64,000 nucleotides of DNA from Kordia sp. (GTDB lineage Bacteria; Bacteroidota; Bacteroidia; Flavobacteriales; Flavobacteriaceae), in the NCBI RefSeq assembly GCF_022447245.1, contig NZ_JAKVBC010000010.1:1-64000 (forward strand), read 5' to 3'. The position numbers and the translations under genes were made by a program. Below the pieces are notes generated by a model. It saw only the letters and a program-made list of their open reading frames with translations. It did no database searches and had not been told where the DNA came from. Each line of letters begins with the position of its first letter. Positions within the stretch are counted from its first letter, which is position 1. This document shows, piece after piece, positions 17,901 to 27,864 of the stretch.

Positions 17901-20512
17901 CAGAATCTGCCAAAATGTTGATTTTTTCAGCAGATAAAGACAAATACAACGCTGGTGAAACAGCAACCATTACATTCCCGTCAGGAAAAGGTGGACGCGC
18001 ATTGATCAGTGTAGAAAATGGTACCGAAGTACTCAGTACTAAATGGGTAAAGACTACCAAAGAACAAACGACAACTACTATTCCAATTATGGACGATATG
18101 GCGCCGAATGTCTTTGTAAGCATTTCCTTAGTACAAAAACACAATAATATTTCCAACGATCTACCAATTCGTTTATATGGTGTCATTCCGATTATGGTTG
18201 AAAATCCAGCAACGATTCTCAAACCTAAAATTTCAATGCCAGAAACTTTACGTCCAGAACAATCGTTTACGGTAAAAGTCAGTGAAGAAAACAAAAAAGC
18301 AATGACCTATACCATTGCCGTTGTAGACGAAGGCTTGTTAGATTTAACACGATTTAAAACACCAAATGCTTGGGATGTATTCTATCAGCGACAAGCGCTT
18401 GGCGTACGTACTTGGGATATTTACGATGACATCATTGGCGCATTTAGCGGAGATATTGATCAAGTATTTGCGATTGGTGGTGGCGATGGTGGAAATGGTG
18501 CTAAAAACAAAAAAGCCAATCGTTTCAAACCTGTGGTAAAATATTTAGGACCATTCAAACTAAAAGCAGGACAAACACAATCACACGATATAGAAATGCC
18601 AAATTATATTGGCGCAGTCCGTACCATGGTAGTTGCAGGTGATACAAAAACACAAGCGTATGGAAATGCTGAAAAATCATCACAAGTAAAAAAACCATTG
18701 ATGGTCTTAGCAACTGCACCAAGAAAATTAAGTCCAGGCGAGAAAGTTACCTTACCAGTCACTGTTTTTGCCATGGAAAATAAGGTAAAAAATGTATCGC
18801 TAGAGCTGAAATTACAAAACGGAATTTCAGTGATTGGAAGTAAAACCAAATCCATCAGCTTCAGCAAACCTGATGAAAAAATGGTGTATTTTGACTTGGA
18901 TGTGAGCGAAATTAAAGGCATTCAAACTATAGAAGTATTGGCTTCTGGAAATGGTGAAAAAGCTTCTTATAAAGTGGAACTGGATGTAGAAAATCCAAAT
19001 CCAATCACCAAGAAAGTACATGAATTGACATTACAAGGAAACGAATCACAAACACTTTCATTCGATACTTTTGGTGTGGCTGGAAGCAATGCAGCTACCG
19101 TAGAATTTTCAACCTTGCCACCAATGGACTTTACGGCTCGTATGGAATATTTAATTCGTTATCCACACGGTTGTGTTGAGCAAACGACTTCGAGCGTATT
19201 TCCACAATTGTATTTAGCAGATATTTTTGATTTGACAACTCAGAAAAGAGGAGAAATCAATCAAAACATAGAAAAAGGAATCAAGCGTTTGGCACATTTC
19301 CAACGTCCAAACGGTGGTATGAGCTATTGGATTGGGGAAGGTTCTGTAAACGATTGGGGAACAAATTACGCAGGTCATTTTATGATTGAAGCTGAAAAGA
19401 AAGGGTATACATTGCCATTGACATTTATGAATCAGTGGATCAACTATCAGCAAAATGCAGCGCGTTCATGGCGAAACAACAATCGTTATTACAATGATGA
19501 TTTAACACAAGCCTATCGATTGTATACCTTGGCTTTAGCAGGTCATCCAGATTTAGCGTCTATGAACCGATTGCGTGAAACCAATAATTTATCAAACGAT
19601 GCCAAATGGCGATTGGCAGCAGCCTATGCATTGGCTTCACAAAAAGAAGCTGCTGAAAAAATTGCAAAATCAGCAAATATTAATTTTACGCCTTCTAACA
19701 ATCGTTATGATTATACCTATGGTTCTGTAGATAGAAATCGCGCCATGGCAATGGAAACAATGGTAATTTTAAAAAATCAAAAAATGATTGATCTTGCCAA
19801 AACAATTGCCAAAGAACTGTCTTCAAACCGTTGGATGAGTACACAAACTACCGCGTATAGTTTATTAGCAATGGGTAAAATGGTAACGCAAAACGGTGGA
19901 AAAAATATCAAAATGCAATATGCACTTAATGGGAAAACTCCACAAACCATTCAAACCACAAAAGCCATTGCACAACGCGATTTAGCCATTCAAAAAGGAA
20001 GCAATACTGTTCAAATAGAAAACAAGGAAAATAATGTATTGTTTATAAGTGTGTTGAGCACCGGTAAATTGCCATTGGGCGATGAATTAGCCGAAAAACG
20101 CAACTTGGATATTCGTGTCACCTATAAAGACAAAGCAGGAAACACGATTGATGTTTCTAAGTTAACACAAGGAACCGATTTTATGGCAACCGTAACGGTT
20201 TCAAACAATAAACCAGAATTTGTAGGAGACATTGCATTAACAGAAATATTCCCATCAGGTTGGGAAATTGTGAATACACGTTTTACTGACTATGGAAACA
20301 CGCCTTCAAGCGAAGCTAGACATACAGATATTAGAGACGATCGTGTGAATTTCTATTTCGATTTGCCACGCGGAAAAGCAAAGACTTTTAATGTACTGCT
20401 CAATGCTTCCTATTTAGGAAAATACTATTTACCGGGCGTGCAGGCAGAAGCAATGTATGATAATGATTTCTTTGTACGTACGAAAGGACAATGGATTGAA
20501 GTTGTAAGATAA
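14940..20512 (+). CDS. Alpha-2-macroglobulin family lipoprotein, split by a one-base frameshift
   Basis: The two frames 14940-16508 and 16607-20512 are one gene of about 1,857 codons, the usual size of bacterial alpha-2-macroglobulins. The N-terminal part has a lipoprotein signal (LSFFSC; an internal Met at 14976 is the likelier start) and Ig-like MG domains. The C-terminal part has MG domains, GVWRPGDSLHLAF, bait-region sequence, and the thioester motif GCVEQ near 19169-19183, then alpha-helical toroid sequence. The frames join near 16401-16405: adding one G after GAGAAG gives NEKEYWDNKIYGFRNY in the second frame, and about 65 in-frame codons then precede the annotated Met. Bacterial alpha-2-macroglobulins trap proteases in the periplasm and are typically paired with PbpC, found here at 24399. 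The shift may be real or an assembly error. Confidence 0.85.
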
Positions 20513-20629
20513 TTTATAAACGCCAAAAAAAATTACTAAAGTTTAAGTATCTTCGTTAACAGCCGAAATTCCTAGATTTTATAGAATATTTTCCCCGCAA
20601 ACGAAAAAAAGAAATATTACGAAAAGTTT

Positions 20630-23600
20630 ATGTCAAAATTTAAAATAGGATGTATGATTGTGTTGGGAATTTTTTCCTTTTCAGGAAATCCTAACTACAC
20701 AATTTCTAGGTCAACATCTGAAATGATGAATCCTATAGATATTGTGATTTGCGATGATGATGGTTTTGTAGAAGTAGATATTTTAAGCGTTCAAAATGAA
20801 GTATTACAGGGTTTTGGTGGCGGCGCTATTGAAGAAGCTATTGTAATTTCTACATCCACAGGATATATTATTCAAATAAATGATCTTCTTGGCGCTCAAA
20901 CCACACAAGTTATATGTGACCTTTCAGTCCCGCTATCAGATGTTGCCGTAGATGAAAATGAAGTCATTTATGCAACTAATTTTACCAATATATTTTCTAT
21001 AGACAATACCACATGTGTAACCAACGGACTTCCAAATGTGGGAATCACTCCAGGCACCAACTCTTTATCATTTGATACTCAAGGGAATTTATATTATGGT
21101 GGTGAAAATAGTAGTAGCGTATACCGATACGATAGCGACGAAATGAGTCCTCCGTATATATGGCATAATTTCGGTAGTGGTTCACCGAGTGGCGATTTTG
21201 TAATATTAGGTGATAAAATGTATATATCGTGGTCTATCAGTGGAGGTGTGCGATTGTATGAAGTAACCATTGATGCTGCTTTTAATTATATTTCTCATAT
21301 AGATTTAGGACCAATCCTTGGAGCTACTTTTGGACTGGCTAGTGAACTCGGACAACTCTATGGCGTAACAACTTCCGAACTATATCGAATAGATTTAGAT
21401 TCATTCACATTGACAACCATCGCTACAAATGATTTTACTTATGGTTCCTGGTTTGGTGCAGCAGGATTACACGAAGCTTTTAATTTTGAAGCTACTACTC
21501 ATGTGAGCTTGTCAGATGCTAACAATAATGTAAATCCGCTTCCTGACACCTGGACAAATACACAACAAGGTATGCAAACAGTCTATGTAAGAGTCATAAA
21601 TACTGTTACAGGAGTCTTTGAAGTGGTTGAAGTCAATATTACAATTACAGATACAGTTCCTAATTTAACAACTTCTTCAGGAATTGCTTTTTGTGATGGT
21701 GGAAGTAGGACTTTTATGTTTGATTTAACAGATGTTGAAGCAACATTATTACAAAATGTAACAAATCCAGTAACGGTTAGCTATTACAATTCAGAAGCAG
21801 ATGTAATTGCTGATACCAATGCTATTAACTCTAATTATACAACAACACAAAATCTGGAAACAATTTATGTAAGAGTGCAAAATATAAACGATGATTGTTT
21901 TGCGACGAGTCAGTTTCCGATTATGGTAAATGCAGCTCCTATTATTGTAACACCAGATGATGTCATAGAATGTGGAGTCCAAAATAACGGCATTGTTGAT
22001 TTGACTCAGGTTGAAACCGAACTGCTTCAGAATAACACCATTACAGTGAGTACAACATACCACTTAACTGCTGGAAATGCGGCTACAGGCACAAATGCTA
22101 TTAGCTCAGACTTTCAGGCAACGCTGGGACAACAAATCATTTATGTACGAGTGGCAAGCACAGCCAGTCCTGAATGTTTTGAAACCACACAATTTACCGT
22201 GACGCTCAGCGAAAATCCACAAATCACAATTCCGAGTGACATCAACCAATGTGAAGATGAAAATAATGGTTTCTTCGATTTGACACAAGTAGAAGCTGAG
22301 TTGCTTCAAAATAATACACTGCCTGTTACAATTTCGTATTACGCTAGTTTGGCAGATGCTTCTATTGCTGTAAATCCGATCAGTACAAATTATCAAATTG
22401 CCGTGGGGCAAGTTCCTATTTTTGTACGCGTACAAAGTACCATCAATACTGAATGTTTTGAAATTGCCTCATTCCAGATTATTCGCAATGGAAATTTACA
22501 ATTAACAATGCCCAATAATCTTATTCAATGTGATAATGAAAACAATGGTGTTTTTGATCTCACAGAAGTAGAGAATCAATTATTGCAAAATGTGACTGAT
22601 GCAGTAACAGTTACATATCATACAAGTCAGGCAAATGCCAGCGCAGGTATCGATGCAATTCCTACGAATTATCAAATTCCTTTAGGTCAGGAAACGATCT
22701 ATGTTCGGGTAGAAAATACTACCAATACTAATTGTTTTGTGACCTCACAATTTGACATCATCCAAAGTGAAATTCCACAAGTAACCACACCGAGCGACCT
22801 TATTCAATGTCCAAATGAAAATAATGGTCTTTTTGATTTGACACAAGTAGAGAGTGAAGTATTGCAAAATGTGACGGCAACAGTAAACGTTAGTTACCAT
22901 GCCACGGAAGCGGATGCAGATACCAATACAAATGCTATAAATACAAATTATGATGCACAGAGCAATCAAGATGTTATATATTTGCGTGTAGAAAATACGA
23001 TCTCAATTTGTTTTGCTATAGTTCAGTTTCAAGTAATTACTCCAGAACATTTGGGGATTACAATGCCGAGCAATTTAACACGTTGTGAAAATGAAAATTC
23101 ACTTGTATTCAATCTCACTGAAGTAGAAGCGGAACTATTGCAAGGCGTTACGCAGAATGTAGAGGTATCGTATCATGCTTCCGCAAATGATGCCAATACT
23201 AATACTGATGCACTAGCTACCGACTATATCTTGACTTCGCAACAAGCAACGATTCATGTACGTGTAGAAGATGTTGTTACCAATTGTTTTGAAACCACGC
23301 AGTTTACTATTGAAATTTTAACAAGTCCAACGACGGAACCTATTGTAAATTCACCAGGTGCACGTCTATTGACAGATTGTTATATTGACGCCAATAATGA
23401 TGGATTTTTCAATTTAAATGATGGTTATCCACTAATTGTTACGACTGGCAATACAAATTACACAACAGAGTTTTTCCTATCGGAAGCAGATGCTCAGCAA
23501 GGCATTAATACCGTTGACCCAATCTTTTACGCCATCAATGACATACAGGAGGTTTTTGTTGCAGTTACCAACGAAAATGGCTGTACTAGTACTAGCAACT

Positions 23601-23914
23601 TTTTCATAGATCCTGGGTGTTATGATACGGTTGTAGATATTACAAATATTTCATTTCCTGAATTTTTCACGCCAAATGGCGATGCAGCAAATGACACCTG
23701 GAATGTACGAGGCATTTCTACAATAGTACAACAAACATCCACCATGTATATCTTTGACCGTTATGGAAAATTGCTCTATTATTTTAGACCAGGACAAATA
23801 CCTGGTTGGGACGGTACTTATAGAGGACGATTGATGCCAAGTAGTGATTATTGGTATAAATTTGAAACCGCCGAAGGGCAATCCTACACTGGAAGTTTTT
23901 CTTTAATTCTATAA
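20630..23914 (+). CDS. T9SS type B sorting-domain protein with six internal repeats
   Basis: A 1,094-residue secreted protein with an N-terminal signal, then a beta-propeller-like region (about residues 40-285), an Ig-like segment, and six tandem repeats of roughly 80 residues. Each repeat begins with a Cys, carries ENNGxFDLTxVExxLLQN, xVTxSYHxSxADA and IYVRVENT, and ends with a CFxTxQF segment; a seventh is divergent. The C-terminus (FFTPNGDAANDTWNVRG through YIFDRYGKLLYYF to GSFSLIL) is the gliding-motility-associated C-terminal domain, the type B signal for the type IX secretion system. Expected at the cell surface, probably as an adhesin. Function otherwise unknown. Confidence 0.9.
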   Translation: MSKFKIGCMIVLGIFSFSGNPNYTISRSTSEMMNPIDIVICDDDGFVEVDILSVQNEVLQGFGGGAIEEAIVISTSTGYIIQINDLLGAQTTQVICDLSVPLSDVAVDENEVIYATNFTNIFSIDNTTCVTNGLPNVGITPGTNSLSFDTQGNLYYGGENSSSVYRYDSDEMSPPYIWHNFGSGSPSGDFVILGDKMYISWSISGGVRLYEVTIDAAFNYISHIDLGPILGATFGLASELGQLYGVTTSELYRIDLDSFTLTTIATNDFTYGSWFGAAGLHEAFNFEATTHVSLSDANNNVNPLPDTWTNTQQGMQTVYVRVINTVTGVFEVVEVNITITDTVPNLTTSSGIAFCDGGSRTFMFDLTDVEATLLQNVTNPVTVSYYNSEADVIADTNAINSNYTTTQNLETIYVRVQNINDDCFATSQFPIMVNAAPIIVTPDDVIECGVQNNGIVDLTQVETELLQNNTITVSTTYHLTAGNAATGTNAISSDFQATLGQQIIYVRVASTASPECFETTQFTVTLSENPQITIPSDINQCEDENNGFFDLTQVEAELLQNNTLPVTISYYASLADASIAVNPISTNYQIAVGQVPIFVRVQSTINTECFEIASFQIIRNGNLQLTMPNNLIQCDNENNGVFDLTEVENQLLQNVTDAVTVTYHTSQANASAGIDAIPTNYQIPLGQETIYVRVENTTNTNCFVTSQFDIIQSEIPQVTTPSDLIQCPNENNGLFDLTQVESEVLQNVTATVNVSYHATEADADTNTNAINTNYDAQSNQDVIYLRVENTISICFAIVQFQVITPEHLGITMPSNLTRCENENSLVFNLTEVEAELLQGVTQNVEVSYHASANDANTNTDALATDYILTSQQATIHVRVEDVVTNCFETTQFTIEILTSPTTEPIVNSPGARLLTDCYIDANNDGFFNLNDGYPLIVTTGNTNYTTEFFLSEADAQQGINTVDPIFYAINDIQEVFVAVTNENGCTSTSNFFIDPGCYDTVVDITNISFPEFFTPNGDAANDTWNVRGISTIVQQTSTMYIFDRYGKLLYYFRPGQIPGWDGTYRGRLMPSSDYWYKFETAEGQSYTGSFSLIL

Positions 23915-23915
23915 C

Positions 23916-24233
23916 ATGCAAACCAATTTCAAACCCTATTATGCGGTCATTTTCACCTCAACTCAAACCGAAAACTTAGAAGGTTATGCGGAAATGTCAG
24001 CACACGTGGAAAATCTAGCCAAACAACAACCCGGATTTATAGGCATTGATAGCGCTCGAAATGCAATTGGAATTACCATAAGTTATTGGGAAAGTTTAGA
24101 AGCGATTCAGCAATGGAAACAACATACCGATCATTTGGTAGCACAACGAAAAGGCATCAAAGATTGGTATGCGTATTATAATGTAAAAATCTGCAAAGTA
24201 GAACGCGAGTATAGTTTTAAAGAACGTTTTTAA
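23916..24233 (+). CDS. Antibiotic biosynthesis monooxygenase (ABM)-like small protein
   Basis: A 105-residue ferredoxin-like dimeric alpha-beta protein with the ABM signature: an N-terminal Y-Y-A-V-I-F strand, QPGFIGIDSAR and ISYWESLEAIQQWKQHTDHL. Relatives include quinol monooxygenases and many small proteins of unknown substrate. It starts two bases after the T9SS gene ends, so probably cotranscribed. Confidence 0.8.
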   Translation: MQTNFKPYYAVIFTSTQTENLEGYAEMSAHVENLAKQQPGFIGIDSARNAIGITISYWESLEAIQQWKQHTDHLVAQRKGIKDWYAYYNVKICKVEREYSFKERF

Positions 24234-24245
24234 TTAAAAATTTCT

Positions 24246-24382
24246 AACGTCACTTCGAGTGTTTTTTTATTATGAAATGAAGAAAAAATGTATTGAGAAA
24301 TACTGTGAAAATATAAAAGTAATACAAATACCAAAGTAGATTTCGATATAACGAATCACAGATTCAACGCTCGATCTGACGT
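24246..24382. repeat. Dispersed Flavobacteriaceae-type inverted repeat, copy 1
   Basis: About 137 bases bounded by AACGTCACTTCGAGTG and CGCTCGATCTGACGT, with an inner TATTGAGAAAT...ATTTCGATATA pair. The same architecture recurs at 41893-42032. It ends 16 bases ahead of the pbpC start, so it forms most of the pbpC leader. Non-coding and MITE-like. Confidence 0.75.
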
Positions 24383-24398
24383 ACACAGATGAAACGAA

Positions 24399-26753
24399 AT
24401 GCTAAAATACATCATTAACAAAATAAAGAACAACAGAATAAAAACAGCCATCATCATGATACTGTTGATTGCTTACTATTTCTGTTTGCCAGCAACTTTA
24501 TTTGATGTACCAACCTCCACGGTTATTGAAAGCAAAGAAGGCATTTTATTAGGCGCAAAAATTGCGGATGATGGACAATGGCGATTTCCTCAGTTAAATA
24601 CTGTTCCAGAGAAATTTAAAACCTGCATCATACAGTTTGAAGATGCCTATTTCTACAGTCATCCTGGTTTTAATCCAGTTTCCATGTCAAAAGCATTGTG
24701 GCAAAACATCACTTCAGGAGAAGTACAACGTGGTGGAAGTACTTTGACACAACAGGTCATTCGCTTAGCTCGAAAAGGAAAAAAACGTACGTATATAGAG
24801 AAAGTCAAAGAAATCATTTTGGCGACACGCTTGGAGTTTTGCTATTCCAAAGATGAAATATTAAAGCTTTATGCTTCACACGCGCCTTTTGGTGGAAATG
24901 TCGTTGGATTGGATGCTGCAGCTTGGCGGTATTTTGGAAGAAGGCCACAAGAATTGTCTTGGGCAGAAAATGCAACCTTAGCTGTGTTACCCAATGCTCC
25001 AAGTTTGATTTATCCTGGAAAGAATCAAATACGATTAAAAAACAAGCGCAATCGCTTACTCAAAAAACTATTCGATCAACAAATTATTGACAAACTCACG
25101 TATGATTTGGCAATTAAAGAATCTTTGCCTCAAAAGCCTTATGCTTTACCACAAACTGCAAAACACTTGCTCGATAAAGTTGCAGAAACACACAAAGGAA
25201 AACGTATACGGACTTCTGTAAAAAGCTATTTACAAGAAGAAACCAATGCGATTGTTGCCAAACATTATAAGGAATTGCAACAGAACCAAATTTACAATGC
25301 TGCCGTTTTGGTATTGGATGTAAAAACTCGAAAAGTACTCGCATATGTAGGCAATACACCAACGGATAAAGCCCATCAAAAAGATGTCAATATCATTCAC
25401 AAACCGCGAAGTACAGGAAGTATTATGAAACCGTTTTTGTATAGCGCAATTTTAGATGCAGGCGATTTACTTCCTAATACCTTAGTGGTAGATGTTCCAA
25501 CACAAATTGGGAATTACAATCCAAAGAATTTTAAGGAAACCTATGATGGCGCTGTAACTGCCAAACGTGCATTGGCGCGTTCGTTGAATGTTCCTGCGGT
25601 GCGTATGTTGCAGCAATTTGGTTTGGATAAATTTTACTATTATTTGCAAAAATTACAATTAAAAGATATATCGTATAATGCCGATCATTATGGTTTATCG
25701 TTAATACTTGGAGGTGCTGAAAGTAATTTATGGGATTTGTGTAAAACGTATGCTGCCTTTTCATCAACCTTGACACATTTTGGAGAAAATTCGAGTCAAT
25801 ACTTTACAAATGAATTTTCTGAACCCACTTTTTTGATGGATGAAAACGTTGATTTTGGTTCGCTTGCTGCCGAAAAAACAATCTTTGATGCAGGATCGAT
25901 ATACTTAACTTATGAATCTTTGAAAGAAGTCAATCGTCCAGAAGGTGAAGAAAACTGGGAATTTTTTGATTCTAGCAAGCAAATTGCATGGAAAACAGGA
26001 ACAAGTTTTGGTTTTCGAGACGCATGGGCCATTGGAACCACCAAAGATTATGTAGTTGGTGTTTGGGTTGGAAATGCAGATGGTGAAGGTCGTCCCGGAT
26101 TGATTGGAACAGTTGCCGCTGCTCCTATTCTATTTGATGTATTTGATATTCTGCCTAAAAGCGAATGGTTTGACATTCCTTATGATGAATTGGTAGAAAT
26201 TGAAACTTGTGCGCAAAGCGGTTACAGAGCTTCTGAGTTATGTGTGGAAAAACAACAACAATTTATTCCTACAAGCGGATTGAAAACAAAACCGTGTCCA
26301 TATCATAAGTTAGTGCATTTAGATTTGGACGAGCGTTATCAAGTCAACTCTTCTTGTCAGCCATTGAGTCAAATGGTACACAAAAGTTGGTTTGTGCTGC
26401 CTCCTTTGATGGAATATTACTATCAAAACAAAAATCCACTATATCGAACCTTGCCTCCTTTTCGAAAAGATTGTACTGCGGAGTTTCAAAAAAGTATGGA
26501 CTTTATTTACCCTGAAGAAGCCACAAAAGTATTTCTTCCAAAAGATTTTGATGGTAACAAAAATGGTGTCATTTTACGATTGGCGCATTCCATTCCAGAC
26601 ACAAAAGTATTTTGGTATATAGATGAAACCTTTTTAGGAACTACCGAAACCATTCATGAAATGGAAGTAAAACCTGAAACTGGCATTCACAAAATTACAG
26701 TGGTAGACGCATTGGGCAATGAAGCCAAACGGACTATTGAAATTCAAGAATAA
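24399..26753 (+). CDS. pbpC: Penicillin-binding protein 1C
   Basis: A 784-residue class A PBP. One membrane helix (about residues 15-35) is followed by a GT51 glycosyltransferase domain with catalytic E81 in EDAYFYSHPG and RGGSTLTQQ (111-119). The transpeptidase domain has the S-x-x-K serine in STGSIMKPF (near 341) and KTGTS (near 530). The C-terminal region (about 690-784) fits the BiPBP_C domain typical of PbpC. It polymerises and possibly crosslinks peptidoglycan. In many bacteria pbpC sits beside an alpha-2-macroglobulin gene as a damage-response pair; here two genes lie between them. Confidence 0.93.
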   Translation: MLKYIINKIKNNRIKTAIIMILLIAYYFCLPATLFDVPTSTVIESKEGILLGAKIADDGQWRFPQLNTVPEKFKTCIIQFEDAYFYSHPGFNPVSMSKALWQNITSGEVQRGGSTLTQQVIRLARKGKKRTYIEKVKEIILATRLEFCYSKDEILKLYASHAPFGGNVVGLDAAAWRYFGRRPQELSWAENATLAVLPNAPSLIYPGKNQIRLKNKRNRLLKKLFDQQIIDKLTYDLAIKESLPQKPYALPQTAKHLLDKVAETHKGKRIRTSVKSYLQEETNAIVAKHYKELQQNQIYNAAVLVLDVKTRKVLAYVGNTPTDKAHQKDVNIIHKPRSTGSIMKPFLYSAILDAGDLLPNTLVVDVPTQIGNYNPKNFKETYDGAVTAKRALARSLNVPAVRMLQQFGLDKFYYYLQKLQLKDISYNADHYGLSLILGGAESNLWDLCKTYAAFSSTLTHFGENSSQYFTNEFSEPTFLMDENVDFGSLAAEKTIFDAGSIYLTYESLKEVNRPEGEENWEFFDSSKQIAWKTGTSFGFRDAWAIGTTKDYVVGVWVGNADGEGRPGLIGTVAAAPILFDVFDILPKSEWFDIPYDELVEIETCAQSGYRASELCVEKQQQFIPTSGLKTKPCPYHKLVHLDLDERYQVNSSCQPLSQMVHKSWFVLPPLMEYYYQNKNPLYRTLPPFRKDCTAEFQKSMDFIYPEEATKVFLPKDFDGNKNGVILRLAHSIPDTKVFWYIDETFLGTTETIHEMEVKPETGIHKITVVDALGNEAKRTIEIQE

Positions 26754-26938
26754 TTATTTTCTCTATATTTCAAAAACTCAGATAACGATTTATACTTCTT
26801 TTTGAGATTTTCGTAAAAAACAAGCACGGTAAGATCAAAAGAAATTACTGATTCCATAAAGATATTTTTTACTTCACTCACTGTTAAATTTGGATCATAA
26901 GATCGAACAATACAACAATTCAGGAAACTATTGGTATT
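26744..26938 (-). pseudogene. Remnant of a minus-strand gene at the pbpC 3' end
   Basis: About 64 codons stay open on the minus strand and read like a protein C-terminus (SYDPNLTVSEVKNIFMES, VLVFYENLKKKYKSLSEFL), ending at a TGA inside the last codons of pbpC. Upstream the frame closes and no continuation is clear. I do not recognise the family. It could be a degraded gene or a short real one with Met within the open stretch. Confidence 0.35.
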
Positions 26939-27071
26939 TTACAGAAGTTCGCCTATCATAAAAAAGCTAAGTCGTCCTTTAAAATCTTTTTAATGTTCAG
27001 GTTTTTAATCCTTAACAGTGAAAATAGGATAGTTTTAAGTGTTAATAGTTGTATGGTATTGTTTATTTAAA

Positions 27072-27500
27072 ATGAAGATATCTTACAATACATGGCAAAA
27101 ATTTAATCGTCAAAATCAACGAGATTTGTTTAGACCACTTTAAAGGGAGCTTATTAACTTCATTGATGACTTTGTATTAGTAGTAGATAAAATAGATTGG
27201 TCTTACTTCAAGGATTCATTTTCCTAAATTTTATTCAAATACAGGCAAACCAACTATACTTATACTTTTTTATGGTTGATAGTTTACAATTAAAATGTAT
27301 CTGTAATTTAGGCAATTAAATATTGTATAAAGTTATAAGACGAGATTTTATATGCAATCCTTTTTTGTATGGCTTATTTTGGGGATTGATCCAGTTACCT
27401 AGTAAACCATATAAAACGTATTGCTGCCTTTGGATGATAGAAGATATTTACATTTTCAGTAAAGATAGGTGATAAATCGGCTCAAAAAAATTAATACTTT
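27072..27500 (+). mobile_element. Degraded IS transposase (IS5-like) remnant
   Basis: Pieces of one transposase N-terminal region lie in order but in different frames: from the ATG at 27072, RDLFRPL, then a stop, then RELIN and IDWSYFKDSFS; from 27229 in another frame, FYSNTGKPTILI; from 27272 in the third frame, MVDSLQLKCICNLGN; and near 27399, LVNHIKRIAAFG. The order 'RELI...IDWxxFE..F...YS..GKP..PIRLMVG..LK.IYNLGDE...LVHFRKRIG' is that of an IS5-type transposase family. At least two frameshifts and several stops make it inactive. No terminal inverted repeats were identified. Confidence 0.6.
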
Positions 27501-27864
27501 CAACTAAAAACAGTACAAGCTTTTCTAGCTGAAATGTAATGGAATACAAAGAAAATGATGAAAAAACTAAAACAGCCAACTAACCTAACTAGTTTTCAAT
27601 TTCTTAAAATGACATTAAAATACGTATTGTTGAAAATTGAACCTAATTAGAAAGGAGCAACTGATTAAAATTACCTGTAACTAATTTAGACAACTATGTT
27701 TCAAACCAACATTAGTAACTTGGCATATATTTGGAAGATGATTTTTTCATACGTCATAGTGAATAAAATGAAGCTATCTACAACTATAGCAACAGATTAT
27801 CTCGTCATAAATTCCTCGTAAAGACATTTCATATAATATCAAAAAACTCACCTTCCAAATACTA

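Noticed and set aside
17005-18294. Minus-strand frames opposite the alpha-2-macroglobulin gene
   Set aside because: Shadows of a long coding frame; no start signal or family motif.
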